From Rhodohalobacter barkolensis (GTDB lineage: Bacteria > Bacteroidota > Rhodothermia > Balneolales > Balneolaceae), in the NCBI RefSeq assembly GCF_002834295.1, contig NZ_PISP01000001.1, positions 310,001-374,000 of the forward strand: a stretch of 64,000 nt of DNA, read 5' to 3'. Shown here piece after piece: positions 1-8,800 of this stretch (its first letter is position 1; each line of letters opens with the position of its first letter). Under the pieces are notes generated by a model. That model ran no database searches. It worked only from the letters and a program-made list of their open reading frames with translations, and had not been told where the DNA came from. A program made the translations under genes and the position numbers.

Positions 1-940
1 GATCCCGAAGAAGTGCGCCGCCGCCGGTTAGCATGATGCCACGATCCAGAATATCTGCACCCAGTTCCGGTGGTGTATTTTCCAGGGACTTTGTGATGGC
101 ATCCAGACACGCATTTACCGATTCATGAATAGCCTCGCGTACATCCTCTGAAGTAACTGTGAGGGTTTTTGGTACTCCACTGACGAGGTTACGACCTTTT
201 GTAATCATCTCTTTCTCCTCACCGCCGGGTATGGCCGATCCAATTTCATGTTTAATTTTTTCAGCGGTTCGTTCCCCAATCAGCAAGTTATGCTTTCTGC
301 GGATAAAATTGACAATCTCCTCATTCATCTTTTCACCGCCAATTCGAACCGATTGGGCATGTACAATACCGGAAAGCGAAATAATGGCTATTTCTGTTGT
401 TCCGCCACCGATGTCGACTACCATATTTCCCATCGGTTCATTGACATTCAGTCCCATTCCCACAGCTGCGGCTATGGTCTCTTCAATCAGAAAAACCTCT
501 TTTGCTCCTGCATTTTCCGCACTGTCTCTCACGGCCATTCTCTCAACGGCGGTAATGCCGTTGGGAACCGTAACAAGCATTTTTTTAACGGTAGCAAACC
601 AGCGCTTTTTCATTACCTTCCTGATCATTTCGCGCATCATCTTTTCCGCGATATCAAAATCGGCAATCACTCCGCCTTTCAAAGGACGTACAGTTCTGAT
701 GTTCTTGTGGGTTTTTTCATGCATCATTTGAGCTTCTATTCCCACCGCGATGATTTTGCCATTAGGGTCGAGAGCGACGATAGATGGTTCATTCAGAACG
801 ATACCTTGGTCGCGAAGATAGATGAGAGTATTTGCAGTACCCAGGTCAATCGCCAGGTCACTGTTCAGAGAGTTGAAAAATCCTTTTTTGGCTTTTGATC
901 GAGGTTTGTCAGTGGTTTTGGTAGCAGTTTCAGTATTCAT
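1..940 (-). CDS. mreB: Rod shape-determining protein MreB (partial, C-terminus outside window)
   Basis: Bacterial actin that forms membrane-associated filaments and directs side-wall peptidoglycan synthesis. About 313 residues are visible. A Thr/Lys-rich N-terminal extension of about 27 residues precedes the phosphate-1 motif (DLAIDLGTANTLIY); the phosphate-2 motif VVDIGGGTTEIA and, close to the window edge, the adenosine motif GIMLTGGGALLRD follow. The start at 940 is the only good ATG, since an ATG at 960 runs into a stop. The last 30 or so residues lie beyond base 1. In related genomes mreC, mreD, mrdA and rodA usually follow, so they may lie just outside the window. Identification is certain; the extension before the actin fold is slightly longer than in E. 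coli MreB. Confidence 0.97.
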   Translation of the reverse strand, partial: MNTETATKTTDKPRSKAKKGFFNSLNSDLAIDLGTANTLIYLRDQGIVLNEPSIVALDPNGKIIAVGIEAQMMHEKTHKNIRTVRPLKGGVIADFDIAEKMMREMIRKVMKKRWFATVKKMLVTVPNGITAVERMAVRDSAENAGAKEVFLIEETIAAAVGMGLNVNEPMGNMVVDIGGGTTEIAIISLSGIVHAQSVRIGGEKMNEEIVNFIRRKHNLLIGERTAEKIKHEIGSAIPGGEEKEMITKGRNLVSGVPKTLTVTSEDVREAIHESVNACLDAITKSLENTPPELGADILDRGIMLTGGGALLRD

Positions 941-1180
941 AAAATGATAGGATTCGGCATTCATTATTTTTCTGGGGCTCCGCTCAGGGTAAATCACCCA
1001 ACATTCAAAACTGTGTTTGAGGAGGTTTGTTCCTGATTTGATACATGAAAACCAATTTTATTTTAAATCGGTAAATCACATTTTGTTCCCGGATTACTGT
1101 TTTAATAAATCCCAAAATGGAACCTAGGTTCTGAAGAAAATCAGATAGAGATAGGGAGGAGAAAAAAGCCTTAAAAAATG
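941..1180. other. Intergenic region between divergent mreB and tRNA-Leu
   Basis: No open frame with coding character is seen here. It must hold the mreB promoter on the reverse strand, but I could not identify a convincing TTG/TAnnTTTG pair for it. The tRNA promoter lies at its right end. Confidence 0.5.
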
Positions 1181-1212
1181 TTGTTCAAGTATTGGGGATT
1201 CCCTTATATTTG
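1181..1212 (+). promoter_or_regulatory. Bacteroidota-type promoter of the tRNA-Leu gene
   Basis: TTG at 1181-1183 and TATATTTG at 1205-1212 are separated by 21 bp, matching the -33 TTG / -7 TAnnTTTG promoter described for Bacteroidota. Transcription would begin near 1219, about 33 bp before the tRNA. Inferred from sequence only. Confidence 0.6.
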
Positions 1213-1251
1213 AAATCTGTTTAAAAGACAGAACTTCCAATTCAATTTAAT

Positions 1252-1339
1252 GCCTCGGTGGCGGAATTGGTAGACGCGTTGGACTTAAAATCCAATTGAC
1301 ATTACAATGTCAGTGCCGGTTCGAGCCCGGCCCGAGGTA
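1252..1339 (+). tRNA. tRNA-Leu (anticodon UAA)
   Basis: Class II tRNA with a long variable arm. The acceptor strand GCCTCGG pairs with CCGAGGT (terminal G-U). The anticodon arm TTGGA-CTTAAAA-TCCAA shows anticodon TAA. The T arm carries GGTTCGAGCC. Discriminator base is A at 1339 and the CCA end is not encoded. It is a single-gene unit followed at once by a terminator. Confidence 0.97.
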
Positions 1340-1340
1340 C

Positions 1341-1375
1341 AAGCCTTCATCTGTTTTCAGGTGAGGGCTTTTTTT
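1341..1375 (+). terminator. Rho-independent terminator of tRNA-Leu
   Basis: AAGCCTTCATCTG pairs with CAGGTGAGGGCTT (with G-U pairs) around a TTTT loop, followed by a T run at 1369-1375. Confidence 0.88.
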
Positions 1376-1717
1376 ATGTCTCAAATTTTTTCAATGCAAT
1401 TCGAGCTAGAAGCAGGATCGGAGTGAAAGTATAGTATCAGTTCCAAATGAACGATACTGAAAGTCTTTAAAATTAATTGAAGAGTATTGTAGAGCCGCCG
1501 CAAATTGATATGATCCCGCTTAGTCGCAGTTACTTTTCAACCGGCAATAAATTTAGGTTTTACCTGCAGATGCAATTCATCATAATTTGATAATATAGGC
1601 TGGTTAAATTCATCTTGGTTCATGCGAACCTTCACGATGCAATGTCTAAACATCCTATGTTGAACATATTCATCATTTTTTTTAAACATCCTCCCCTACA
1701 AACCACTCAACTGTATC
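1376..1717. other. Intergenic region with one imperfect inverted repeat
   Basis: No gene is seen. An imperfect inverted repeat, AGTATCAGTTC (1433-1443) against GAACGATACT (1449-1458) with one bulged base, could be a small hairpin or a protein site. Nothing else stands out upstream of the gene at 1718. Confidence 0.35.
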
Positions 1718-2272
1718 ATGAAATTACTTGTTCTAATTCTGTTTCTGATTCCCGCATTTATCATGACACAATGTGAAGATGACTGTTCTACTCTTGAAAA
1801 CTGGGAAGTAGAGGATGTTGTGAACCTCATTTCCCTAACACCGCTGGATACCTCCTATGAAAAAGGCACCGTTTTGACACTGAATATTGAGCTGCCGTCA
1901 ACCAATGACTTCTTTGCAGATTACATCAATAACAGAAGAACGCAAGTCAATCTGTTTGAAGAAACCAATGACAATTTTGCCCTGATTACCTTGGGAGAAG
2001 ATGAACTGTTTGTAGACAATACCCTGACTTTCATTAAGGGAAACCAGGGTGAATTTTTGAACACGTTTATTCTCCCCTATAACTCACGGTCAGGAATGTA
2101 TGAACTGGAAGTCCAGATTACCCTCGACAGAACCGGAGCCTATTCTCATGAAAAATCCGGTCGGATATATCTCGGTCCACCGGATCCAACCGAATGCAGT
2201 GCCTTTCTTCTTAGAGTGCAATTTGCGGATATCGACGGGCAATTTATTGAGTTTACAGTGACTGAAGAGTGA
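1718..2272 (+). CDS. Hypothetical secreted protein
   Basis: Not recognised. A 184-residue protein with an N-terminal hydrophobic signal segment (residues 1-17) followed by Cys19 in IMTQC, so it may be a lipoprotein with a loose lipobox or simply secreted. The remainder is rich in beta-prone stretches and acidic residues, and contains a paired-Cys start (CEDDC). The pattern of alternating hydrophobic strands with a motif SRSGMYELEVQITLD suggests an Ig-like or jelly-roll fold in the envelope, but that is inference. It is monocistronic, flanked by a long upstream gap and a convergent fasciclin gene. Confidence 0.7.
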   Translation: MKLLVLILFLIPAFIMTQCEDDCSTLENWEVEDVVNLISLTPLDTSYEKGTVLTLNIELPSTNDFFADYINNRRTQVNLFEETNDNFALITLGEDELFVDNTLTFIKGNQGEFLNTFILPYNSRSGMYELEVQITLDRTGAYSHEKSGRIYLGPPDPTECSAFLLRVQFADIDGQFIEFTVTEE

Positions 2273-2462
2273 CTTGATACATGTAAAAGCTGTCCGTGCT
2301 TTGAGATATTGAGTAAATAAATTGACGAAGCAGGTTTAGTTAATAATTCCGGTTTGCTTGAACATAGTTCTTCAAAACCTTTAAAAAATTCAGAAAATCA
2401 ACAAACTAGCAATTCTAGCTAAACCGAAGTAAAGGAATTGCTTTTGTGATCAGTTAATAAAA

Positions 2463-2500
2463 TCAAAAAAATACCCACACAGGTTTAAATGCGTGGGCAT
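2463..2500 (-). terminator. Terminator of the fasciclin gene
   Basis: Reverse-strand hairpin with GTGGG/CCCAC-type stem (2473-2498) around an A/T-rich loop, followed on the reverse strand by a T run at 2464-2471. It lies 30 bp after the stop of the gene at 2531. Confidence 0.75.
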
Positions 2501-2530
2501 TGTAATAGATTGAATTATAACTTTAAAGTA

Positions 2531-3175
2531 TCACTCCAAAGGAAGCAGTACGGTATCAATTACATGGATAATTCCATTTGAAGCAGAGTTATCGGCGGAG
2601 GTAATACTTGCTTCCTGGCCGGCGATATCGCTAATAGTGCCGCCGAATGCTACATTAAAACTAGCACCATCAAGCAGGGTATTAATTTTGCGGTCTTTTG
2701 CCCGCATGTTTTTTGGAACCACACTATTTGCTGCCCGTCGTCCTTCAGTTACGTGGTAAAGCAGTACATTTGCTACAGCACCTTCACCAAGAAGATCGTC
2801 GATTGCAGCGAAAGGGCCCTCACTTTCAACAACATCCGGATCAAGATCTGCGGACAGAGCATCCACAAGATTTAAAAAGGCTTGGTCAACCGGAGCAAAT
2901 ACAGTGTATTGGTCACCACCGGTAAACACATCGGTCAATCCGGTATACTCCAGTGCTGCCAGTAAAAGGGTGAATTCAGCGTCATCAGCTGCAGCGGATT
3001 CTACTACGATATCTGCAATGGTTTGATTGCCGGGAGATGGTGCTCTTTTTTCGGCTTCGGAATTGAACTCTTCAATCGTCAGATCAGCTTCAGAGCTGCT
3101 TACGGTACTGTCACTGCAGGCTGAAAAAATCAACAGGCCTGCTAAAAGAGTTAAAATGGTTATAGTGTATTTCAT
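2531..3175 (-). CDS. Fasciclin (FAS1) domain lipoprotein
   Basis: Predicted surface or periplasmic adhesion-type protein of 214 residues. The signal peptide ends in a lipobox (LLIFSAC, Cys20), so it should be lipid anchored. After a linker of about 30 residues a single FAS1 domain fills residues 50-213: the H1-type motif YTVFAPVDQAFLNL and the H2-type motif NGIIHVIDTVLLP close to the C-terminus are both present. Members of this family bind polysaccharide or partner proteins; the ligand here cannot be told. Monocistronic with its own terminator. Confidence 0.92.
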   Translation of the reverse strand: MKYTITILTLLAGLLIFSACSDSTVSSSEADLTIEEFNSEAEKRAPSPGNQTIADIVVESAAADDAEFTLLLAALEYTGLTDVFTGGDQYTVFAPVDQAFLNLVDALSADLDPDVVESEGPFAAIDDLLGEGAVANVLLYHVTEGRRAANSVVPKNMRAKDRKINTLLDGASFNVAFGGTISDIAGQEASITSADNSASNGIIHVIDTVLLPLE

Positions 3176-3377
3176 AATGTCGAATATTAATGATTAAGGG
3201 GGGTTGTGATTATGCCATCATAAATTTTCATGATTGCATTAATTCGATAAATACATTTAATTTCGATTTCGTTCTGACCACAAATAAAATTTTTTCATGG
3301 AAATTATGATGAATTTATCCGGATGGTCAAAAGCTCAAGAATAGGTAAATTCAACCGATCATTTAACAACATCAATC

Positions 3378-4040
3378 ATGCTTGAAAAACTTAAAACATT
3401 GATAAAAACAGCAGGTTCAATCGAGCCGTTTGATGCCACCCGGTTTAATGATCCGCTGGCTGAATCGATTGAGTGGGTACCTCAGAAACGGGGAGGGAGT
3501 AATTTCCACACTCATAAGATGGTTGCTGTAGATTCTCAACGCCTGGAGTTTCGACCCACACTTGGAGCAAAACTCTTTTCCGGACTTTTTATTACTGTGG
3601 GGGTCGGTTTCCCTATTCTTTTTTTAACCGCAGGGTCAGATAGTCCGGATATGGAATCAGTTTGGGGTGTGCTGGGTATTCTCCTTTTTGGTGCTTTGTT
3701 TGCCGGTGTAGGTGGTTGGATCTACTACTCTATGGCTAAACCTCGTGTATTTGATAAATATACCAGCATGTATTGGAAGGGGCATAAAAAGCCGGATTAT
3801 ATCTACCGGCCTGAAGATGAAAAGGATGCGACAATGTTTAGCAACATATACGCCATTCAAATAATCCGGGAGTATGTGAAGAGTGATAAATCTTCTTACT
3901 ACAGTTACGAGTTGAATTTGGTTCTTGATGACGGCCGGCGCCTCAATGTAATCGATCACGGCAAAAAAAATGAAATTTTGGAAGATGCCCGAGAACTGGG
4001 TGAATTTCTGGATGTACCGGTTTGGGTAGGATTTGAATAG
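3378..4040 (+). CDS. Hypothetical membrane protein, two transmembrane segments
   Basis: Not assigned to a family. 220 residues: a soluble N-terminal part of about 65 residues, two transmembrane helices (about 70-90 and 98-118, the second ending in GGWIYYSMAK), then a C-terminal cytoplasmic part with alternating strands (IYAIQIIREY, SYELNLVLDDGRRLNVIDHG) that resembles the PH-like layout of small bacterial membrane regulators. That resemblance is my inference. Convergent with the hydrolase at 4079, 38 bp apart; the short gap holds a 14-bp perfect palindrome (4041-4054). Confidence 0.75.
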   Translation: MLEKLKTLIKTAGSIEPFDATRFNDPLAESIEWVPQKRGGSNFHTHKMVAVDSQRLEFRPTLGAKLFSGLFITVGVGFPILFLTAGSDSPDMESVWGVLGILLFGALFAGVGGWIYYSMAKPRVFDKYTSMYWKGHKKPDYIYRPEDEKDATMFSNIYAIQIIREYVKSDKSSYYSYELNLVLDDGRRLNVIDHGKKNEILEDARELGEFLDVPVWVGFE

Positions 4041-4078
4041 TCTGTAATTACAGAATTTCTACCGTCACAATTGCTGGA

Positions 4079-6082
4079 TTATTCCATTTTCCTGAAAAAT
4101 ACATTCCTCGTTCTGCCGTTCGAGGCATTAAAACCGGTTATCTCACCCTCATCATTTCGAACAAACTCTACGGTTTGAATGGGCATTACAGAACCGAATT
4201 GATCCTTGTGGGTTGGGTCCAGTATCATCTCTTCCTCCAGCTGAAAGTGCTGCATCACGAGTTCATCATCTTTAAGTTCAATGGTATAGGTGGTTTCAAT
4301 CTCATCGCTGTAGAACCGGCCTGTATATTCTGACATTTCATCAGGGGCGAGTGTAAAGTCTATCTTTTTAGCAATATGATTGCCGTTTTGATGAAGTGTG
4401 AGGGAGTCTGCTGTTGCATCTTCATTCAGGTGAAAGGTCACAGAGGCGTTTACACCCATCAGGGAGAAGGTGGAATCGGATGTTGCAGTCAGATCTACTT
4501 CGGGCTGATTGGTAGCCTGGGTATAAATTCGATCCCCTTCACGATCAAAAGTAAGGATAAAGCCCGGCATGATGCTCAACTCATATCGTCCGGCTAACAG
4601 ATCAAAATTTTTGGGATCATACTCAAATTCGGTTTCATCATCCGAGGCAAGAGTTTTCTCCTGTTCAGAGTCTTCATTCGTTTCCATGTACTCTCCAAAA
4701 AAGAGATCGGCAATGCGGTTTGGGATAGCACCATTAAAAGAGGCCAGGTTACTCTGTGTAACAATAGCCGCATCGATTTCCGGGAAAAGCATAAACATCG
4801 AACGGTGAGCCATATCTCCGCCGCCATGATGAATCTGCTTCAATCCTTTGTAGTCCTGAATAAATAGTCCGAGTCCATAGCCTGTTGATTTACCGTTCTT
4901 GAGTTCATAAGGAGTGGTCATCTCTTCAATCATTTCCGGAGTTCCTACTACAGGATGATTCAGATTTTGAATCCACTTTGCAAAATCGTCAAGAGTTATA
5001 TGAATACCACCCGCACCGGCCGCACCACCAAGGTCTGTTACTTCTTCATAACCGTTATTGCCGTAGCTGTAACCTGTTGATCGATTCGTTACGATTTGAT
5101 CCGATCGGGTTCGTACAACGGTATTGTGCATTCCCAGCGGATCAAAAAGATTTTTTTTCATCCATTCATCGAAAGGAGTATCCGTAACCCGTTTTATCAC
5201 TTCGGTCATCAGCGCATATCCGGTATTGTTGTAGTTGAACTCACTGCCGGGAACATTTTGCAGTTCCGGCTGACGCTGTACAATGTCGATGATCTTATCG
5301 ATGTCCAGATTGGAACTTATATTTCTCCCTGTCATGACCATCAGGTTGATAAACTCCCTGTATCCGCTTGTATGTGTAATTAAATTCCGAAGAGTAACGG
5401 TGTGTTCAAACTCAGGAAGTTCGGGGATATATTCCCGGACATCATCGTCGAGAGAGAGTTTCCCTTCTTCCTGCAACAACAACAGACCGAGTGCAAGAAA
5501 ATGCTTGGAAGTGGAACCGATATTATGGAGCGTATTTTCGGTCATGGAAACATCATATGTGAGATTGGCCATCCCATAAGACTCCTGAAAAATGATCTCT
5601 CCGTCTTTCATGACCAAAACGGCGGCACCGGGCACATCATCTCCGGTATATTCTACCATCATCTGATTTAACCTTGCCGCCGGTTCCGTGGCAATCGGCT
5701 CCACCACTTCAACCCTGATGGAGTACTCTCCTTCATCCTCTTTAAAGGGTTTTATCTCAATTCGGTAGGTTCCGGCGTTCTTCGTATTAAACTGAAATGA
5801 ATCTCGACCCACTGCTGAAGCGTCAAATTCAGCGGCTTTTTCACCTGTGGGACTGTAAATTGTAACGACAGCATCAACACTCTCCTGAATGACGAAACCG
5901 TGTACAAATTGTTCTTCCTTGAGTTCAAGGGTGTATGTATGAACAGCATCAGCAGACAGGGAATTTTCAATGGATTCCCCAACAGTTATAGATTGTTCCG
6001 ATTGAACTGAAGTTTGAGCAAAACTTGTGGCAGCAACTAAAAGAAATGAAAAAGTGAAGCAGAGTGAAGGTAAGGTTTTCAT
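4079..6082 (-). CDS. Serine hydrolase, class C beta-lactamase / PBP-like, secreted
   Basis: Predicted exported peptidase or esterase of the beta-lactamase-related (PF00144) family, 667 residues. Layout: signal peptide (1-22); an N-terminal beta domain of about 100 residues ending near SIRVEVVEP, resembling a bacterial pre-peptidase domain; the catalytic domain with the SxxK motif (STSKHF), the YxN motif (FNYNNTGY) and the HxG triad (HHGGG); and a C-terminal beta-rich domain of about 180 residues with lipocalin-like repeats as in many such hydrolases. Start chosen at 6082 (MKTLPSLCF) because it begins the signal peptide and is preceded by GGGGAA; an upstream in-frame start at 6115 adds 11 residues that fit poorly. 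Substrate unknown. Monocistronic. Confidence 0.92.
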   Translation of the reverse strand: MKTLPSLCFTFSFLLVAATSFAQTSVQSEQSITVGESIENSLSADAVHTYTLELKEEQFVHGFVIQESVDAVVTIYSPTGEKAAEFDASAVGRDSFQFNTKNAGTYRIEIKPFKEDEGEYSIRVEVVEPIATEPAARLNQMMVEYTGDDVPGAAVLVMKDGEIIFQESYGMANLTYDVSMTENTLHNIGSTSKHFLALGLLLLQEEGKLSLDDDVREYIPELPEFEHTVTLRNLITHTSGYREFINLMVMTGRNISSNLDIDKIIDIVQRQPELQNVPGSEFNYNNTGYALMTEVIKRVTDTPFDEWMKKNLFDPLGMHNTVVRTRSDQIVTNRSTGYSYGNNGYEEVTDLGGAAGAGGIHITLDDFAKWIQNLNHPVVGTPEMIEEMTTPYELKNGKSTGYGLGLFIQDYKGLKQIHHGGGDMAHRSMFMLFPEIDAAIVTQSNLASFNGAIPNRIADLFFGEYMETNEDSEQEKTLASDDETEFEYDPKNFDLLAGRYELSIMPGFILTFDREGDRIYTQATNQPEVDLTATSDSTFSLMGVNASVTFHLNEDATADSLTLHQNGNHIAKKIDFTLAPDEMSEYTGRFYSDEIETTYTIELKDDELVMQHFQLEEEMILDPTHKDQFGSVMPIQTVEFVRNDEGEITGFNASNGRTRNVFFRKME

Positions 6083-6280
6083 GATTCCCCGATTGTTTGA
6101 TGTGCAAACTCTCAATTATTTAAACATATATACTGATAAATATGAATTGTTCAAATCTTTCGGAACTCTACGAAAATCATGCTTGGGAGTTTCATCCACG
6201 GTGAAATCGAAACGCATTCTGCAACTACCTTGTTCTGACTCATGAACAGACGAAACCAATTAATTTAAATTGAAATAGTT

Positions 6281-7231
6281 ATGAGCAAGAAAATGAAAGC
6301 CGCTTATTATGAAGAGTTTGGCGAACTAAATCAGATTAAAGTGGGAGAGTTGGATAAACCGGAACCGGGAGAGGGTGAGGTGCTTATTCGGATTCAATCG
6401 GCAGGAGTGAATCCGGTGGATGCTGCCGTGGCTCGCGGAATGTTGAAAGATGCCATACCGGCTGAGTTTCCCGTTGTACCCGGTTGGGATGTTGCCGGCT
6501 TGATTGAAGAGAGAGGGCACTCTGCACGAAGATTTGCAAAAGGGGATAAGGTCTACGCCTATGCCCGGAGGCCTGTTATTCAACACGGAACGTTTGCAGA
6601 GTATATTTCGATTCCGGAAAGCTATGTAGCCAAGAGTCCTGAAAAACTGACGATGGAGGAGGCCGGAGGTGTTCCACTTACCGGGTTAACAGCGTACCAG
6701 TCCCTGTTTGATGCAGGTGATATAAAAGATGGTGAAAATTTACTGATCTTGGGAGCATCAGGTGGGGTCGGTTCTTTGGCCATCCAACTAGCCAAATGGA
6801 AAGGGGCTAACGTAATTGCTGTTGCCGGATCTTCAAACCAGGATTACATGAAGGAACTGGGTGCCGATTACACCATAGACTACAGTAAGGGTGATGTCGG
6901 TGAAGCTGTTGATCAGATTGTACCGGATGGGGTAGATATGATTTTTCACTGTTCCAGGGGAGATTCGCTGGCTCAGTCGCATGACAGACTGAAGAAGGGA
7001 GGCCGACTCATCTCCATTACCAATAGTGATCCGGAACGAAGAGATGATGTACACTTTCAATATGTGTTTGTGGAACCGAACGCTGTTCAGCTCGCTCATT
7101 TAAGTGAACTGGCCGATAGTGGTAATTTGAAAGTTCCTGTATCAAAAACGTATGAACTGGATAATACACAACAGGCTCTTCAGGAGATAGAATCCCTCCA
7201 TACAAGAGGCAAAACAGTGATTACCCCATAA
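6281..7231 (+). CDS. NADP-dependent quinone oxidoreductase-like (MDR family)
   Basis: 316-residue medium-chain dehydrogenase/reductase of the zinc-free quinone oxidoreductase group. The GroES-like N-terminal domain includes AGVNPVDAAVARG (41-53); the Rossmann domain carries the nucleotide motif LILGASGGVGSLAIQLAK (about 155-172). The zinc-binding Cys residues of alcohol dehydrogenases are absent, which supports a role in reducing quinones or enones with NADPH. It stands alone and is followed by a terminator about 150 bp downstream. Substrate is not predictable. Confidence 0.92.
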   Translation: MSKKMKAAYYEEFGELNQIKVGELDKPEPGEGEVLIRIQSAGVNPVDAAVARGMLKDAIPAEFPVVPGWDVAGLIEERGHSARRFAKGDKVYAYARRPVIQHGTFAEYISIPESYVAKSPEKLTMEEAGGVPLTGLTAYQSLFDAGDIKDGENLLILGASGGVGSLAIQLAKWKGANVIAVAGSSNQDYMKELGADYTIDYSKGDVGEAVDQIVPDGVDMIFHCSRGDSLAQSHDRLKKGGRLISITNSDPERRDDVHFQYVFVEPNAVQLAHLSELADSGNLKVPVSKTYELDNTQQALQEIESLHTRGKTVITP

Positions 7232-7662
7232 TTTTACTTTTTTAAAAATAATTCTGTAAGGAATCTCTGTTTCTTGTGTCATACAGTCAGACCAAGTCTA
7301 TATTTAGGTTTTGACTTAATGATTATCAAGACAGAGTCTTTTGAGAAGGGTGTTGAGCAGCTCTTTTCAAAAGTTCAAAACAAAAAAAGGGAGCGGCCCG
7401 GGGATAGTCGCTCCCTTTTTTTATTTACAAAAAAAAACTTCTTTGTTATTATTCAGCTTCTCAAGCTGAATTTTTATAGAAATCTTTTCTCTCCTAATGA
7501 TAAAATCCTCCGGTTTTTTCGGCTACTGTTTATAGATGGTTAGAAATAACTGTGCCCACATTTAAGATAACCAATGAGAGTGTTGAAAAATAGAATCAAG
7601 AATAGTGCACATTTAGAATCATCTATAAGAAGTCAATATAAAATCAAAAAGGGATTAATGTT
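7232..7662. other. Intergenic region between oxidoreductase and DUF1326 gene
   Basis: Holds the terminator at 7382-7424 and, further right, a spaced inverted repeat TTATAGATG (7530-7538) / CATCTATAA (7620-7628). An 89-codon open frame here crosses the terminator and has no protein-like composition, so I do not call it. Confidence 0.5.
7382..7424 (+). terminator. Strong, symmetric Rho-independent terminator
   Basis: GGGAGCG (7389-7395) pairs with CGCTCCC (7409-7415), followed by a run of T and preceded by a run of A, so it can act in both directions. It ends transcription from the oxidoreductase. Confidence 0.9.
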
Positions 7663-8382
7663 ATGAACAGAACTATCTATATCGGACTAACGATTATTTT
7701 ACTTTTCGGATCGGCATTTTTGTTGATGCACTCGGAAAAGAGCAATTCTGAAGTGAGTGATTGGTCAATTAATGCAACAACCATTGAGGCATGTACATGT
7801 CCAATGTTTTGTCAATGTTACTTTAATACAGAGCCGGCCGGTCACGAACATGCTGAAGGCGAAAGTACGCACTACTGCAAGTTTAACATGGCGTGGAAAA
7901 TTAATGAGGGTCATTACGGTGATGTAAATCTGGACGGTGTTACTTTCTGGATTGCAGGTGATCTTGGAGAAGGATGGGAAGACGGAGAAGTGGATTGGGC
8001 TAAATTACACTTTGATCCATCAGTAACATCTGAACAAAAAGAAGGAATAACAGAAATTCTTGGCCCTCTTTTTCCAGCCGAATGGCAATCCTTCAGCCTT
8101 GAAGAAGATTTGAGTATTCAGTGGGAGGCAAATTCAAACGATGCTACAGCACTTCTTAATAATGGTCGGGCAGGTGAAATGCGCCTTGCAACTCCGGCAA
8201 CTGCACTGAATAATGAGCCGGCAGTTCTTACTAATATTCAGTATTGGGGAGCTCCCCGGAATGATGGATTCGTAATGATGCCGAATACGGTACAGGCATA
8301 CAGGATTGGAGATAATACCTATGAGTCTAATGGTACAAACGGATTCATGATTACAATAGATATGAACTCCAATGATATCTGA
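7663..8382 (+). CDS. Membrane-anchored DUF1326 family protein
   Basis: 239 residues. A signal-anchor helix (5-23) precedes a DUF1326 domain that starts at about residue 32. The diagnostic cysteine cluster is CTCPMFCQC (Cys44, 46, 50, 52) with Cys72 after the histidine-rich HEHAEGESTHYC. Typical DUF1326 proteins are cytosolic with an EACNCxxGCPC start; this one is exported or anchored and has a CxCx3CxC spacing, which suggests a metal or redox site facing the periplasm (inference). The biochemical role of the family is not established. Followed by a terminator. Confidence 0.85.
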   Translation: MNRTIYIGLTIILLFGSAFLLMHSEKSNSEVSDWSINATTIEACTCPMFCQCYFNTEPAGHEHAEGESTHYCKFNMAWKINEGHYGDVNLDGVTFWIAGDLGEGWEDGEVDWAKLHFDPSVTSEQKEGITEILGPLFPAEWQSFSLEEDLSIQWEANSNDATALLNNGRAGEMRLATPATALNNEPAVLTNIQYWGAPRNDGFVMMPNTVQAYRIGDNTYESNGTNGFMITIDMNSNDI

Positions 8383-8404
8383 TATTTCAAGTATTTATCC
8401 AATA

Positions 8405-8445
8405 AAAGGCCCGTTGTTATTCATCATCGACAGCGGGTCTTTATA
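8405..8445 (+). terminator. Terminator after the DUF1326 gene
   Basis: Hairpin with stem AAAGGCCCG(T)TGT against ACAGCGGGTCTTT, followed by a short T/A tract; 20 bp after the stop codon. Confidence 0.7.
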
Positions 8446-8499
8446 ATCGAAAACATCATTATAAAGAACTGATTTTATAACATTAAACTTTATGTCAAT

Positions 8500-8775
8500 A
8501 TGCCGAAATTTGTAATAGAAAGGGAAGTTCCCGGAGTGGATAAATTAAACGATCGTGATAAAAAGGCTGCGGCCTTACAATCAATACGGGCATTAAGAGA
8601 TATTGGTCCAAAGATTCAATGGGTTCACTCATACATCAGTGAAGGCCGGACCCATTGCATCTATGTAGCCGATAATGAAGATTTGGTTCATGAGCACGCA
8701 GAAAAAAGTGGGTTTCCGGTAAAACGAATTTTTAAAGTCGACTACATTATGGAACCTGTCACTGCGGAAGCATAA
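8500..8775 (+). CDS. DUF4242 family protein (SCO4226-like)
   Basis: 91 residues matching the small ferredoxin-fold DUF4242 family: MPKFVIEREVPG at the N-terminus, LRDIGPKIQWVHSYI in the middle and the DEDLVHEHAEKSGFP-like segment (here DNEDLVHEHAEKSGFP). The Streptomyces relative SCO4226 was crystallised with nickel; the conserved His of WVHSY and HEHA fits a metal site, but function is unknown. Preceded by a terminator, so it has its own promoter. Confidence 0.88.
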   Translation: MPKFVIEREVPGVDKLNDRDKKAAALQSIRALRDIGPKIQWVHSYISEGRTHCIYVADNEDLVHEHAEKSGFPVKRIFKVDYIMEPVTAEA

Positions 8776-8800
8776 TCATGACTGTTTTAGTTTTTGAATA

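Noticed and set aside
159-898. Two long forward open frames over the mreB region
   Set aside because: They are antisense to mreB, which shows full actin motifs; their translations have no protein character.
4041-4054. 14-bp perfect palindrome TCTGTAATTACAGA
   Set aside because: It sits between convergent stop codons, not upstream of a gene; no T run, so neither operator nor terminator is supported.
7274-7543. 89-codon forward open frame after the oxidoreductase
   Set aside because: It runs through a strong terminator hairpin and has low-complexity Lys/Phe composition.
7530-7628. Spaced inverted repeat TTATAGATG / CATCTATAA
   Set aside because: Nine bases at 80-bp distance in A/T-rich DNA is close to what chance gives; no flanking duplication seen.
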